Source: Vesta saturnalis (lineage: Eukaryota > Arthropoda > Insecta > Coleoptera > Lampyridae). From it: 64,000 nucleotides of DNA. A model generated the notes under the pieces. The model was not told the origin of the DNA. It worked only from the letters and a program-made list of their open reading frames with translations, and did no database searches. Of this stretch, positions 38,561-52,477 are shown one piece after another. Within the stretch, counting starts at the first letter, position 1; the number at the start of each line of letters is the position of its first letter. The stretch is taken from positions 8,099,222 to 8,163,221 of the forward strand of contig JARFJB010000821.1 in assembly GCA_036346205.1 (NCBI GenBank), in the 5' to 3' direction. The translations under genes and the position numbers were made by a program.

Positions 38561-38832
38561 ACCGAACTGGTAGCGTAGTGGTGACACGACCTGCTTAGCA
38601 TTCGGGAGGTAATGGGTTCGATTCCGTTACCGTCTACCTTGTTGAGGTTTTTCAGGGTTTTCCACATACACAGTAGCGGCATGGTCACTGCGTATATGCA
38701 CACCATGTGCGGCTACTTAGCCGAATGCTGGGTAGTATTTTCATCAGAACCCTAACTCCGTTCCTTACGATCCTATCCTGACCAAACCCATCCTTAATTT
38801 GACCACATATATACGTAATGTATGTATGTATG
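38561..38832 (+). mobile_element. tRNA-derived SINE, copy A
   Basis: A tRNA-like head with RNA polymerase III A box TAGCGTAGTGG (38571-38581) and a perfect B box GGTTCGATTCC (38615-38625). A tRNA-unrelated body containing CCGAATGCTGGGTAGT follows, and then an (ATGT)n tail (38817-38832). SINEs are copied by partner LINE enzymes. The 5-prime boundary is approximate. Confidence 0.85.
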
Positions 38833-39077
38833 CTGGGAATCCATGACTGTGGATGAAGGAGCTCGGAAGCTCCAGCAGCCGCCCTCCCCTTAGGATGAAA
38901 TATGTTGCCTTTCCTTTTTCATACGCGTATATTTGAAGCTCCGCAGGTAAGTGAGTTGTAGACAGTGTTAGTAGGCGTGAAAATCTTAGGTGACACGAAA
39001 AATTTAGTGTTGCGCGAAACACGAAACGGGTAGCATCCTGAAGTACCGCAGTACGTTCTAGACACGCACTAGGCGAC

Positions 39078-39690
39078 ATGCGTAACGCGGCGAATCGTTG
39101 CAGTTATTTAGACTGCCGTAATACTCGAATTAATACAAAAAAAAACATTTTAACATTTCCGAAAGACCCAAAGCGGTTAAAAGAATCGGTTAAATGTAGT
39201 GGAAATGCCGTGTGGAGAATAACGACTCTAATAAATGTGCAAACACATCAACTTTTCAGAAGTTTCTGTCGCGTCATTACCATCTGTAGAAAATAATGGA
39301 GATGTTGAAAGTGGAAATGTTTCTCTAGACATCAGAATTAATAATCAGTTTGTTGATTTGGAACATACTAATAATGTTTATGTGTCTGATACATAAATAG
39401 TCAATAAATATAAGTGTGACAATTGTAAACAATTTATGTTAAAATTAAATAATGAAGTCGTAGAAGAAAGTGTATCAAACTTTCCGTAGAGATTCCGATT
39501 TAGAGAGAATCAGTTATTTAACGCGCCGCACAAAGGCAAATGTTTATTGAATTCATTTTAACTGCCATTAGATGAGGTTTTAAATTTAATGTTCAAAATG
39601 ATGATAAGACGAATGTTAAAATTTGACTCGAACAATTAAGTGAAAAAGTTAGAAACTTTCATCGGTATAAATGTATTGTTTTATATTAAG
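39078..39690 (+). pseudogene. THAP-domain-like frame, copy A (broken)
   Basis: Same as 46672-47277 but with extra one-base deletions, for example after GNAV where the zinc-finger frame shifts. Start codon at 39078 (MRNAANRCSYLDC). Confidence 0.5.
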
Positions 39691-40726
39691 TATTTCTTAA
39701 AAAAATAAATGTCATATACAATACTCGTATTTCTCTTTTTTCTTTAAGTAGATTATTTATTAACCTTCATAAACTCACAATGGTCATGAAAAATAAAATA
39801 AATAGGTAACACTATTTATTATAAATGTTAATTATAGGTATAAATAGTGAATAGCAGTTTTGAACGCTTGATGATGGTTGAATTTTTCAATACGGTACTG
39901 CAAATGCGAAAACAACGCGCACTGCCTTTAGTAGTAAAACCCGCGAACGCACGATGCCGCCACTTCTCGATGAAGCAACTTGGGTGCGAGGGAAGGAGAA
40001 AACACTATTAAATAAAGAAAAATATACTTTACACTTATCAGCAAGGCAGTGGCGCCTCTTCCCCGATATATTCAATGCTACGACTTACAACGGCTGGTGG
40101 CTTGAATAGCGTATAGCAATGTTTTTGAATTTGTATGTTTAAACTATTTAGGTGTAACTTATTGATAACTTGTTACATTTTCAAAATGTCATAGATAAAC
40201 GCAGATCAATGTGTTGATTAGAAATGTATTGGCAATTAGTGTCTAATTTACATATTTGGACATAGAAGTTATTTTATATGTAACGTTATTTTGCTTCTTT
40301 GTTTTTCTTCTAAGTTTATTTAGTTTCTACCTAAGTGTAATAGTGTTATGCAGTAAGTGCATCTAATAAACTAATTAACCACTAAATATATTGTATTCTG
40401 ATTACCTTTAAATGTATTTCTTCTCTTCACATGTGAAGTATTTTCTGGAATTAGATTATTATGAAAAAATTAAGGCTTTGTTTTTCAACAATTCTTACCT
40501 TCGGGGCTGTAGAGATGAGGATGGAGTTTCTTCATTAAAAGTATGAGAGTTCTCAAACTGCGAATAATTCTAAGCTAACTCAATGTCATCCACTAGTGTT
40601 GCAAAGATTCAGCCTGTTGAGAAGGGTACTGGACTTCTGATAACACATACTTTGCTTCCATGTGTCTGCTGTTTTGTCCTTGTTCGTCCTTCTAAATTTA
40701 ATAAAATTAAAACTACATGTATTATA

Positions 40727-40729
<3 letters not shown>

Positions 40730-40810
<81 letters not shown>
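40730..40810. repeat. (AT)n microsatellite (copy A)
   Basis: Counterpart of 48347-48440. Confidence 0.95.
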
Positions 40811-40813
<3 letters not shown>

Positions 40814-40959
40814 TTGGTACATAGATAGAAAGTTTTAAAGGGAGGTAGGTAAGGCCATTCCGAACCTATGACCATACTTACCTCTATACAAAGTGTTGTG
40901 GATTTTGAGATATCGATAAGTTTGTGTTTTTGAAGAAAATCCATGTTTTTACATTAAAC

Positions 40960-41124
<165 letters not shown>

Positions 41125-41128
41125 TATA

Positions 41129-43461
41129 CAGGGTGTCCTGAAATAAAAGGCCATACTGCAGGAGCACCTTCTCTGAGTTAAAATATACCGATTTAAGTCA
41201 ACTTACCTTATTACCAAGTTGTCCCTTAAGGACATACAGTCTTTAAATATTTATTTTGTTATCCATTTTTTTACGCTAACTCATTTAATTGAAATTTAGT
41301 TTTTATAGTTTTTTTACATTAGTATAGAGGGCGCTTGCAGCAACTTATATGTTACATTCTCTTTGTCATAATTTGTGATATGTGAAAAATTTGACATAAT
41401 GAGTAGCTTTTACAAATTTCATAATAATAGCTTTATAAAAGGTATACTTGTCGCAAGTCGCTAAACTACACCATTTCCAAGAAAAATGTATTTAAAATTA
41501 GTACTACAGATTCTATTACTCTCTGAACATTCAATATAGTGTTTCAACAAATATTAACAAGCAAAAAATGAGTGCCAATGACGTACACCAACAAATAAAT
41601 TTATAAGCGACGTGAATATAATTTATATTAAACATATTTATTTTAAAACTGTTGAGTGTTACTGCCACTGTTCTTTGTTTTTCTTCAAGATATTTTAGTT
41701 ATATTTTTGTATTACATTAGACCAATTGGATGGCATCTTTATCATACCTAATACTCATTTCTGCGAACTTCTAATATGTGTGATACACTTATCCCTATGT
41801 ACATTTGTTTGCCACAGTTACTTATTTTAACTTTACGAAAATTCAGTAAAAGATACTATATTTATAATTACTCCTGTAAATTATTTAAATTCTATTTCCT
41901 TTGTTAAAAGAGGTTAATTTTTGCCCGAATTTGTTTTCTGAGACAAGCTACAGTAAAATCCATTTAGTAGGCTACTGCCACTCAGTGTTACTTTAACTCT
42001 AATCTCTGTAGTTTGGTTGAATTTATCTCACAGGTAAATTTTTCTTTACAATGCCTCGACATAACTTATTTTCTAATAATAAAATCACCGATATGGATTG
42101 CGTGAAACGGTAGCTATCATCCTGTAACATCTAATATTTTACATATGCAGGAGCTTTATATTCCTTTCATTATAGACCAATCCAAAATTTACTACCCCGT
42201 GATTTTTGACTAGAACAAATTTTTGTGAATTGATACTGCGAAAGAACAGACAAAATCCAGAATTTGTAAGAGAATTTTATTTACAGATGAAGCAACGTTT
42301 ACTAGGGAGGAGCTTTAAACAGAAATAATAGTCATATATGAGCTGACGAATATCCACATGCCACTTTGGAGCGACATTTCCAGCATGAATTTAAAATTAA
42401 CATTTGGTGCGGAATAATTAATAACAATCCTGTTGGTTCTTTTGAACTCCCAGCAAATCAAACTGGCGGTAATTACTTAAACTTTCTTAAGAGAACTTGA
42501 GTGATTTATTAGATGTGCCCGTGAATATTCGTCATAATATGGTATTTACAAGATGGTGCCCTGCTCATTTCACTGTGATTGTACAAGATTATTTAAATAA
42601 TATATTTCCTCATCGTTGGAACGATGGACGAGGAAGTGAATATCCGTGGCCACCTAGAAGTCCTGATTTAAATCCAATGTATTTTTATTTTTGTGGACAC
42701 ATAAAAGCTCTTGTCTATTCCACCGCAGCTAATACAAGAGCTAAACCTGGCAACAATTAACGAAGCTGCAAAGTATTAAAACCAGCATCCATCATTTCAT
42801 AAAGTAGAACTTCCTCAAAAGATGCCAGAAATGTATTGAAGTTAACGGTCAACATTTTGAAAAAAAAACTATAGTGTAATGTTTTGATTTAATGGTTTTC
42901 TTGTTTATTTTGGATCAATTTTCTTGTTAGCTTGTTAAACATTATATTCTGTTTTAAATTTGGTTACCTTTTTTTATTGTATGTACATTTGTGTACATAA
43001 TTCTTTGGGGTTAATTAATATGAAAACAAACATTTTTTATAGAAATTCTGTAGTACTAATTTTAAATACATTTTTTTTGGAAATGGTGCAGTTTAGCGAC
43101 CTGCCACAAGTCGCTATTATGAAATTTTTAAAAAGTAACTCATTATGTCAAATTTTTCACATTCCAAAAAAATATGACAACGAGAATGTAACATATAAGT
43201 TGCTGCAAGCACCCTCTATACTTTAACAAAAACTGATTTCACAGACATGTTCAGCTAATGCAAAAACCTATAAAACCCAAATTTCAATTAAATAACTCAA
43301 AGAATAAACGAGTTAGCGTAAAAAAATAGATAAAAAATAAATCTTTAAAGGCTCGTATGTCCTTAAGGGAGCAACTTGGCACTAAGGTAAGTTGACTTAA
43401 ATCGGTATATTTCAATCCAGAGAAGGTGTCCCTGCAGTATGGCCCATTCTTTTCAGGATAT
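41129..43461 (+). mobile_element. mariner-like element M6, copy A
   Basis: Tip CAGGGTGTCCTGAAAT at 41129, preceded by TA. The inverted repeat of about 380 bp (41129-41510) pairs with 43055-43461, with shared landmarks GTAAGTTGACTTAAATCGGT (right arm) and AGTACTAATTTTAAATACAT. The right tip is degraded. It duplicates M6 copy B with more indels. Confidence 0.85.
42154..42874 (+). pseudogene. mariner transposase pseudogene, M6 copy A
   Basis: Same as 49750-50484 with additional frameshifts, for example near 42538 where TGTGGTATTTAC of copy B reads TGGTATTTAC. FTDEATF lies near 42278 and SPDLNPMYF near 42660. Confidence 0.8.
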
Positions 43462-43674
43462 ATAGACAGAACAACCTAACAATAATTGTTTCCAGCCATA
43501 AATTTTGGACATTAGTACAGTGTTACGAGAAGGAGCTTTTTCTCTATTATTGCACCAATTGAATATAGAGCGATCCAAAACTCGAACACATGATTTTGTC
43601 AATTTTTCAAATGAATCACATATGTTTTATTTTAAAAGTGAAAATACATATATTCTCTCATTTTATTAAACTCC

Positions 43675-43742
<68 letters not shown>

Positions 43743-44423
43743 CTCGTTAATTTCTGAAATATTTTCAATTTAATAACAGAGATTTTTTAAAATTACAAGT
43801 TAGCCGTGATTAATTTTATAAGAATTTTATCTTAATAACCGATGTTTTTGAATTTTTATAGTAATTCGTCACATTTGTTCACGGCCAACTTGTTATAATA
43901 GAAATTTAAAAAAATCGCTTTTGTATATCTCAGAAATTAACCATTATAGCTATAGGGAGCACTTAATAAAAATGAAAGAACATAAAGTGTATTTTCACTT
44001 TTAAAATAAAAATAAAATTAAATAAATAAAATAAAATTTGAAAAATTGACAAAATCATGTGTTCGAGTTTTCCTTTTCAATTGGTGCAATAATAAAAAAT
44101 GGCATTTAATCGTAACACTGCACCAATATCAAAAGTTATGCCTGGAAAAAATTATTTTAGGTTACTTCTAGAGTATACAGGACGTTGAGTGAGAATGATT
44201 TTCGTGTATAATTGACCATAACTTTTGAAATATTCTATATAACGTAATGAAACCCTATATTGGAAGTATGGGGAGATGAGCTTAATTTAAATTTGAAATA
44301 ATATATAGGGTGTCCCATTAAAAAAAAGAGTATTTGGTTCACCTCAATATACACCCTGTAAATATGAAAATAATTTTATAATGTGAAGTTTGAAGTTGCC
44401 TATAATTTTTGTAAATAACTTTT

Positions 44424-44425
<2 letters not shown>
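43462..44425. repeat. foldback remnant F2, copy A
   Basis: Truncated relative of F1 (32256-33498), interrupted near its middle by (AT)n (43678-43740). The left arm is shortened next to M6; the right arm ends in (AT)n at 44426. Confidence 0.8.
43678..43740. repeat. (AT)n microsatellite inside F2 copy A
   Basis: Pure AT dinucleotides. Counterpart of 51299-51340. Confidence 0.95.

Positions 44426-44519
<94 letters not shown>
44426..44519. repeat. (AT)n microsatellite between F2 and the MADF frame (copy A)
   Basis: Pure AT dinucleotides. Counterpart of 52057-52105. Confidence 0.95.
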
Positions 44520-44521
<2 letters not shown>

Positions 44522-44875
44522 ATCACATCTTCTTTCTTGCATGAATGTATCAAGAGATATGAGGTCATTAAACCACGACCATTTAGGGCACTCAATACTT
44601 TCACTACCACTAGGTATGTTTTTCCCTCCCAAATTTCTCTTTTAATTCAGTCCACGTGTGCTCGCAGATATTTGGTGAAAAACAAAAATATTTAATAATA
44701 AATACATGAAACCATGAAATGCTTACGAGTGGATTTAATTTAAAGACTGCCACCGCCCGCCAATCATTCTCTTTCGTTACGCTGTCTTTATAACATTTAT
44801 CATTTTATCATAAAGGTAGGGAAAGCTTCTCACTAAATTATTGAGGAGCTCTATATCTAAGTTTTCATCCTCCAT
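44522..44875 (-). pseudogene. N-terminal half of Harbinger MADF gene, copy A
   Basis: Duplicate of 52113-52477. It starts MEDENLDIELL at 44875 and ends at the (AT)n tract (SLDTFMQERRCDG). Confidence 0.8.
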
Positions 44876-45642
44876 CGCCTGTTAATTATTACTATTTACA
44901 AAACCACAATAAACCCCTAAGGTATACGACAATACGATATAAAAAGTGAATTATAATACTTACAACTTTGATGTTTGTACATAACAAGAAATTCGGGTGA
45001 GTTGACGAAACCACAAACTAAATCAACTAATTTCGAAATGTAAATTTACACAATTTACAAACGTTGCTGTTTTCCCGACTTAACCTCTAAATTACATCAG
45101 TCGACAATCAACAAACGTACCAGTGTATCAGCCTACCAACATAAATAATTCGAAAATTACTAGATTCTAACATAAGAAATACATCAAGTTGAGCTCGGTT
45201 CAACTTTACGTATGTCTTATGGGCGGACGTCAAGGTACAAGAGGAACACATAAGACATAAGAATTATGTAGAGACATTGTGAGAACATATAATCTATTTT
45301 TTTTGTTTGTCCCTTAGATTTGGGAGTTACTTTTACAAAGTTATTATATTTTCACTAACGTCAAATATCATTAATTGATTTTCATGTGATTGATACATGT
45401 TGCCGTTTTTTTAAGTACCAAAAATGAGGATTTTTTTAAACATTTCAAATTATTTTGTGAAATTTAATGAAAATCTTTTATTTCAATTGAAAGACAAGCC
45501 CAAATAAATTTATGTGAAAGTTAAAATACGGCGTAACCCCCCCACTTCTATTATTATACAGTGACATGTGGTTACTATTCATTTCAATATAAATGTGGCA
45601 ACTGTTAAATTAATTTTGACATATAGTCAGATTTGAGGTTAG
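44876..45642. other. right subterminal Harbinger sequence (copy A)
   Basis: No gene. It contains CACATAAGACATAAGAATTA near 45249, which resembles the ACATAAGACATAAG part of the Harbinger inverted repeat. Confidence 0.5.
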
Positions 45643-46129
45643 TTAATCGTATACCACATACTATAATTATAATTTACTATAAAACTTTAATAAAATTTGC
45701 ATTAAAGGCAAAATGTCATCGTAAGTACAGTTGGTATTAAAAGTCATTAATCGTGTAGGGTTACTTTGTTAAATTCACTGGTACGCACTTACTTATTTGT
45801 TTTGTTCTAGCAATGCATAACAAAACGTATTACAATTATTGATATTCTCGAAAGGATTTTTTACATTAGTAGGTATGCAGTGTGAAAGCGGGTCAAACGA
45901 AAACAATTTAGAAAAGTACAAGAACATTGTGCCTCTAAAACAAATTATTGTATTTTTATTTACATATAATAGGTATATAGCATCTATTTGTTCCTAACCT
46001 AAAAATATGTATCAGCAATCAGTCTGACAACACGTACACTTGACAACGCCGATTATCACGTCATTGATTTAGTAAGATTTAAGCTATGACCATTGAGTAT
46101 ATATAGGGGAAGAGACGTATTCTTACGCG

Positions 46130-46412
46130 TACCGAACTGGTAGCGTAGTGGTGACACGACCTGCTTAGCATTCGGGAGGTAATGGGTTCGATTCCCGTTA
46201 CCGTCTACCTTGTATGAGGTTTTTTCAGGGGGTTTTCCACATACACATGTAGCGGCATGGTCACTGCGTATATGCACACCATGTGCGGCTACTTAGCCGA
46301 ATGCTGGGGTAGTATTTTCCCCATCAGAACCCTAACTCCGTTCCTTACGATCCTATCCTGACCAAACCCATCCTTAATTTGACCACATATATACGTAATG
46401 TATGTATGTATG
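46130..46412 (+). mobile_element. tRNA-derived SINE, copy B
   Basis: A box TAGCGTAGTGG (46141-46151), B box GGTTCGATTCC (46185-46195), body with CCGAATGCTGGGGTAGT, and (ATGT)n tail to 46412. It is better preserved than copy A: the tRNA-like head can be drawn with a continuous T-arm (ACGGG/CCCGT context at the B box). Not a functional tRNA gene, because no complete cloverleaf with matching acceptor ends is seen. Confidence 0.87.
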
Positions 46413-46671
46413 CTGGGAATCCATGACTGTGGATGAAGGAGCTCGGGAAGCTCCAGCAGCCCGCCCTCCCCCTTGGGGAGGGGATGAAGTATGTTGCCTT
46501 TCCTTTTTTTCATACGCGTATATTTGAAGCTCCGCAGGTGAAGTGAGTTGTAGACAGTGTTAGTAGGCGTGAAAATCTTAGGTGACACGAAAAATTTAGT
46601 GTTGCGCGAAACACGAAACGGGTAGCATCGCGTGAAGTACCGCAGTACGTTCTAGACACGCACTAGCCGAC
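46413..46671. other. sequence between SINE and THAP-like frame
   Basis: A GC-richer patch with an inverted repeat (GGAGCTCGGGAAGCTCC at 46438-46454). Possibly upstream sequence of the THAP-like frame. Confidence 0.4.
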
Positions 46672-47277
46672 ATGCCTAACGCGGCGCATCGTTGCAGTTA
46701 TTTAGACTGCCGTAATACTCGAATTAATACAAAAAAAAACATTTTAACATTTCCGAAAGACCCAAAGCGGTTAAAAGAATCGGTTAAATGTAGTGGAAAT
46801 GCCGTGTGTGAGAATAACGACTCTAATAAATGTGCAAACACATCAACTTTTCAGAAGTTTCTGTCGCGTCATTACCATCTGTAGAAAATAATGGAGATGT
46901 TGAAAGTGGAAATGTTTCTCTAGACATCAGAATTAATAATCAGTTTGTTGATTTGGAACATACTAATAATGTTTATGTGTCTAGATACATAGCCAATAGT
47001 CAATAAATATAAGTGTGACAATTGTAAACAATTTATGTTAAAATTAAATAATGAAGTCGTAGAAGAAAGTGTATCACAAACTTTCCGTAGAGATTCCGAT
47101 TTAGAGAGAATCAGTTATTTAACGCGCCGCACAAAGGCAAATGTTTATTGAATTCATTTTAACTGCCACTTAGATGAGGTTTTAAATTTAATGTTCAAAA
47201 TGATGATAAGACGAATGTTAAAATTTGACTCCGAACAATTAAGGGTGAAAAAAGTTAGGAAACTTTCATCGGTATAA
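46672..47277 (+). pseudogene. THAP-domain-like frame (partial, broken), copy B
   Basis: Start 46672 gives MPNAAHRCSYLDCRN and then KNILTFPKDPKRLK. A short N-terminus, C-x4-C, and F-P-x-D-P-x-R fit the first half of a THAP zinc finger (C2CH), which binds DNA in P-element-type transposases and in domesticated host proteins. The second half of the finger (W, C-x2-H, AVPTIF) is not visible. Downstream, other frames carry coding-like sequence (SVASLPSVENNGDVESG near 46870, KCDNCKQFMLKLNNEVVEES near 47015, ERISYLTRRTKANVY near 47110). This is either an intron-containing remnant or a decayed transposon gene. Confidence 0.6.
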
Positions 47278-48444
<1,167 letters not shown>

Positions 48445-48581
48445 TTTGGTACATAGATAGAAAGTTTTAAAGGGGTAGGTAAGGCCATTCGAACCTATAG
48501 ACATTACCTCTATACAAAGTGTTGTGGATTTTGAGATATCGATAAGTTTGTGTTTTTGAAGAAAATCCATGTTTTATAAAC

Positions 48582-48601
48582 ATATATATATATATACATA
48601 C

Positions 48602-48690
<89 letters not shown>
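48582..48690. repeat. (AT)n microsatellite at the left end of M6 copy B
   Basis: AT with a few TACATA interruptions. The AC tract of copy A is nearly absent here (only ACACAC). Confidence 0.95.
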
Positions 48691-48692
<2 letters not shown>

Positions 48693-48706
48693 CACACATA
48701 CATATA

Positions 48707-51078
48707 CAGGGTGTCCTGAAATAAAAGGCCTACTGCAGGAGCACCTTCTCTGAGTTAAAATATACCGATTTAAGTCAACTTACCTTATTACCAAGTTGCT
48801 CCCTTAAGGACATACGAGTCTTTAAATATTTATTTTGTTATCCATTTTTTTACGCTAACTCATTTAATTGAAATTTAGTTTTTATAGTTTTTTTACATTA
48901 GTATAGAGGGCGCTTGCAGCAACTTATATGTTACATTCTCTTTGTCATAATTTGTGATATGTGAAAAATTTGACATAATGAGTAGCTTTTACAAATTTCA
49001 TAATAATAGCTTTATAAAAGGTATACTTGTCGCAAGTCGCTAAACTACACCATTTCCAAGAAAAAATGTATTTAAAATTAGTACTACAGATTCTATTACT
49101 CTCTCGAACATTCAATATAGTGTGTTCAACAGCAATATTAACAAGCAAAAAATGAGTGCCAATGACGTACACCAACAAATAAATTTATAAGCGACGTGAA
49201 TATAATTTATATTAAACATATTTATTTTAAAACTGTTGAGTGTTACTGCCACTGTTCTTTTGTTTTTCTTCAAGATATTTTAGTTATATTTTTTGTATTA
49301 CATTAGACCAATTGGATAGTGCATCTTTATCATACCTAATACTCATTTCTGCGAACTTCTAATATGTGTGATACACTTATCCCTATGTACATTTGTTTGC
49401 CACAGTTACTTATTTTAACTTTACGAAAATTCAGTAAAAGATACTATATTTATAATTACTCCCTGTAAATTATTTAAATTCTATTTCCTTTGTTAAAAAG
49501 AGGTTAATTTTTTGCCCGAATTTGTTTTGCTAGCAGACAAGCTACAGTAAAATCCATTTAGTAGGCTACTGCCACTCAGTGTTACTTTAACTCTAATCTC
49601 TGTAGTTTGGTTGAATTTATCTCACAGGTAAATTTTTCTTTTACAATGCCTCGACATAACTTATTTTCTAATAATAAAATCACCGATATGGATTGCGTGA
49701 AACGGGTAGCTATCATCCTGTAACATCTAATATTTTACATATGCAGGAGCTTTATATTCCTTTCATTATAGACCAATCCAAAATTTACTACCCCGTGATT
49801 TTTTGACTAGAACAAATTTTTGTGAATTGATACTGCGAAAGAACAGACAAAATCCAGAATTTGTAAGAGAATTTTATTTACAGATGAAGCAACGTTTACT
49901 AGGAGAGGAGCTTTAAACAGAAATAATAGTCATATATGAGCTGACGAATATCCACATGCCACTTTGGAGCGACATTTCCAGCATGAATTTAAAATTAACA
50001 TTTGGTGCGGAATAATTAATAACAATCCTATTGGTTCTTTTGAACTCCCAGCAAATCAAACTGGCGGTAATTACTTAAACTTTCTTAGAGAGAACTTGAG
50101 TGATTTATTAGATGTGCCCGTGAATATTCGTCATAATATGTGGTATTTACAAGATGGTGCCCCTGCTCATTTCACTGTGATTGTACAAGATTATTTAAAT
50201 AATATATTTCCTCATCGTTGGAACGATGGACGAGGAAGTGGATATCCGTGGCCACCTAGAAGTCCTGATTTAAATCCAATGTATTTTTATTTTTGTGGAC
50301 ACATAAAAGCTCTTGTCTATTCCACCGCAGCTAATACAAGAGCTAAACCGTGGCAACGAATTAACGAAGCTGCAAGAGTATTAAAAACCAGCATCCATCA
50401 TTTCATAAAGTAAGGAGCAACTTCCTCAAAAGATGCCAGAAATGTATTGAAGTTAACGGTCAACATTTTGAAAAAAAACTATAGTGTAATGTTTTGATTT
50501 AATGGTTTTTCTTGTTTATTTTGGATCAATTTTCTTGTTAGCTTGTTAAACATTATATTCTGTTTTAAATTTGGTTACCTTTTTTTATTGTATGTACATT
50601 TGTGTACATAATTCTTTGGGGTTAATTAATATGAAAACAAACATTTTTTATAGAAATTCTGTAGTACTAATTTTAAATACATTTTTTTTGGAAATGGTGC
50701 AGTTTAGCGACCTGCCACAAGTCGCTATTATGAAATTTTTAAAAAGTAACTCATTATGTCAAATTTTTCACATTCCAAAAAAATATGACAACGAGAATGT
50801 AACATATAAGTTGCTGCAAGCACCCTCTATACTTTAACAAAAACTGATTTCACAGACATGTTCAGCTAATGCAAAAACCTATAAAACCCAAATTTCAATT
50901 AAATAACTCAAAGAATAAACGAGTTAGCGTAAAAAAATAGATAAAAAAATAAATCTTTAAAGGCTCGTATGTCCTTAAGGGAGCAACTTGGCACTAAGGT
51001 AAGTTGACTTAAATCGGTGTATTTCAATCCAGAGAAGGTGCCCCTGCAGTATGGCCCATTCTTTTCAGGATATACCCT
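48707..51078 (+). mobile_element. mariner-like element M6, copy B
   Basis: Left tip CAGGGTGTCCTGAAATAAAA at 48707, preceded by TA. Right tip degraded (TTTTCAGGATATACCCTAG to 51078). Long inverted repeats of about 390 bp (48707-49095 and 50665-51078), including GAGGGCGCTTGCAGCAACTT and its near complement. Plus-strand transposase inside. Confidence 0.88.
49750..50484 (+). pseudogene. mariner transposase pseudogene, M6 copy B
   Basis: The helix-turn-helix half is lost or unrecognisable (49640-49745). From FHYRPIQNLLPRDFLTRT the frame runs to ILFTDEATFT near 49880. A stop follows near 49937, then IWCGIINNNPIGSFE. The second box is WYLQDGAPAHF near 50150. The third box is SPDLNPMYFYF near 50262, with the catalytic D kept but PMDF changed to PMYF. 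A single-base insertion near 50411 shifts the tail, which ends VNGQHFEKKL at 50484. All three catalytic acidic residues are present, but stops and shifts inactivate it. Confidence 0.87.
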
Positions 51079-51298
51079 AGACAGAACAACCTAACAATAA
51101 TTGTTTCCAGCCATAAATTTTGGACATTAGTACAGTGTTACGAGAAGGAGCTTTTTCTCTATTATTGCACCAATTGAATATAGAGCGATCCAAAACTCGA
51201 ACACATGATTTTGTCAATTTTTTCAAATGAATCACACTATGTTTTATTTTAAAAAGTGAAAATACACTATATATTCTCTCATTTTTATTAAGCACTCC

Positions 51299-51344
<46 letters not shown>

Positions 51345-52055
51345 TCGTTAATTTCTGAAATATTTTCAATTTAATAACAGAGATTTTTTTAAAAATTACA
51401 AGTTAGCCGTGATTAATTTTATAAGAATTTTATCTTAATAACCGATGTTTTTTGAATTTTTTATAGTAATTCGTCACACTTGTTCACGGCCAACTTGTTA
51501 TAATAGAAATTTAAAAAAAATCGCTTTTTGTATATCTCAGAAATTAACCATTATAGCTATAGGGAGCACTTAATAAAAATGAAAGAACATAAAGTGTATT
51601 TTCACTTTTTAAAATAAAATAAAATTAAATAAATAAAATAAAATTTGAAAAAATTGACAAAATCATGTGTTCGAGTTTTGGCTCGCTTTATATTCAATTG
51701 GTGCAATAATAAAAAAATGGCATTTAATCGTAACACTGCACCAATATCAAAAAGTTATGCCTGGAAAAAATTATTGTTAGGTTATTCTGTCTAGAGTATA
51801 CAGGACGTTGAGTGAGAATGATTTTCGTGTATAATTGACCATAACTTTTGAAATACTCTATATAACGTAATGAAACCCTATATTGGAAGTATGGAGGAGA
51901 TGAGCTTAATTTAAATTTGAAATAATATATAGGGTGTCCCATTAAAAAAAAAGAGTATTTGGTTCACCCTGGCAATATACACCCTGTAAATATGAAAATA
52001 ATTTTATAATGTGAAGTTTGAAGTTGCCTATAATTTTTGTAAATAACTTTTTTTG

Positions 52056-52057
<2 letters not shown>
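51079..52057. repeat. foldback remnant F2, copy B
   Basis: Matches F1 with ACAGTGTTACGAGAA, CATGATTTTGTCAATTTTTT and GGTGTCCCATT. Interrupted by (AT)n at 51299-51340 and ending at the (AT)n at 52057. The outer left arm is missing next to M6. Confidence 0.82.

Positions 52058-52105
<48 letters not shown>
52057..52105. repeat. (AT)n microsatellite between F2 and the MADF frame (copy B)
   Basis: Pure AT up to 52105, then ATGTATATCC. Confidence 0.93.
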
Positions 52106-52109
<4 letters not shown>

Positions 52110-52112
52110 GTA

Positions 52113-52477
52113 TATCCATCACATCTTCTTTCTTGCATGAATGTATCAAGAGATATGAGGTCATTAAACCACGACCATTTAGGGCACTCAATACTTTCAC
52201 TACCACTAGGTATGTTTTTTTCCCTCCCAAATTTCTCTTTTAATTCAGTCCACGTGTGCTCGCAGATATTTGGTGAAAAACAAAAAATATTTAATAATAA
52301 ATACATGAAACCATGAAATGCTTACGAGTGGATTTAATTTAAAGACTCCGCCACCGCCCGCCAATCATTCTCTTTCGTTACGCTGTCTTTATAACATTTA
52401 TCATTTTTATCATAAAGGTAGGGAAAGCTTCTCACTAAATTATTGAGGAGCTCTATATCTAAGTTTTCATCCTCCAT
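52113..52477 (-). pseudogene. N-terminal half of Harbinger MADF-domain gene, copy B
   Basis: Start 52477: MEDENLDIELLNNLVRSFPY. The MADF signature follows (YDKNDKCYKDSVTKENDWRA, VAESLN). Two stops and a GTAAGC near 52325 suggest an inserted or intronic segment. Then ICEHTWTELKEKFGREK (52265-52215), PSGSESIECPKWSWFNDLI and SLDTFMQERR. MADF proteins are the second gene of insect PIF/Harbingers and help the transposase bind DNA. It runs into F2/(AT)n; the tail is at 37882-38016. Confidence 0.85.

Noticed and set aside
38571..38640. Possible tRNA gene at the A and B boxes
   Set aside because: No full cloverleaf or acceptor pairing, followed by a SINE body and ATGT tail, and present in both tandem copies; a SINE head is the better reading.
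39887..40075. 62-codon minus-strand frame repeated at 47494-47682
   Set aside because: Its repetition reflects the 7.6-kb duplication, not selection; no domain recognised.
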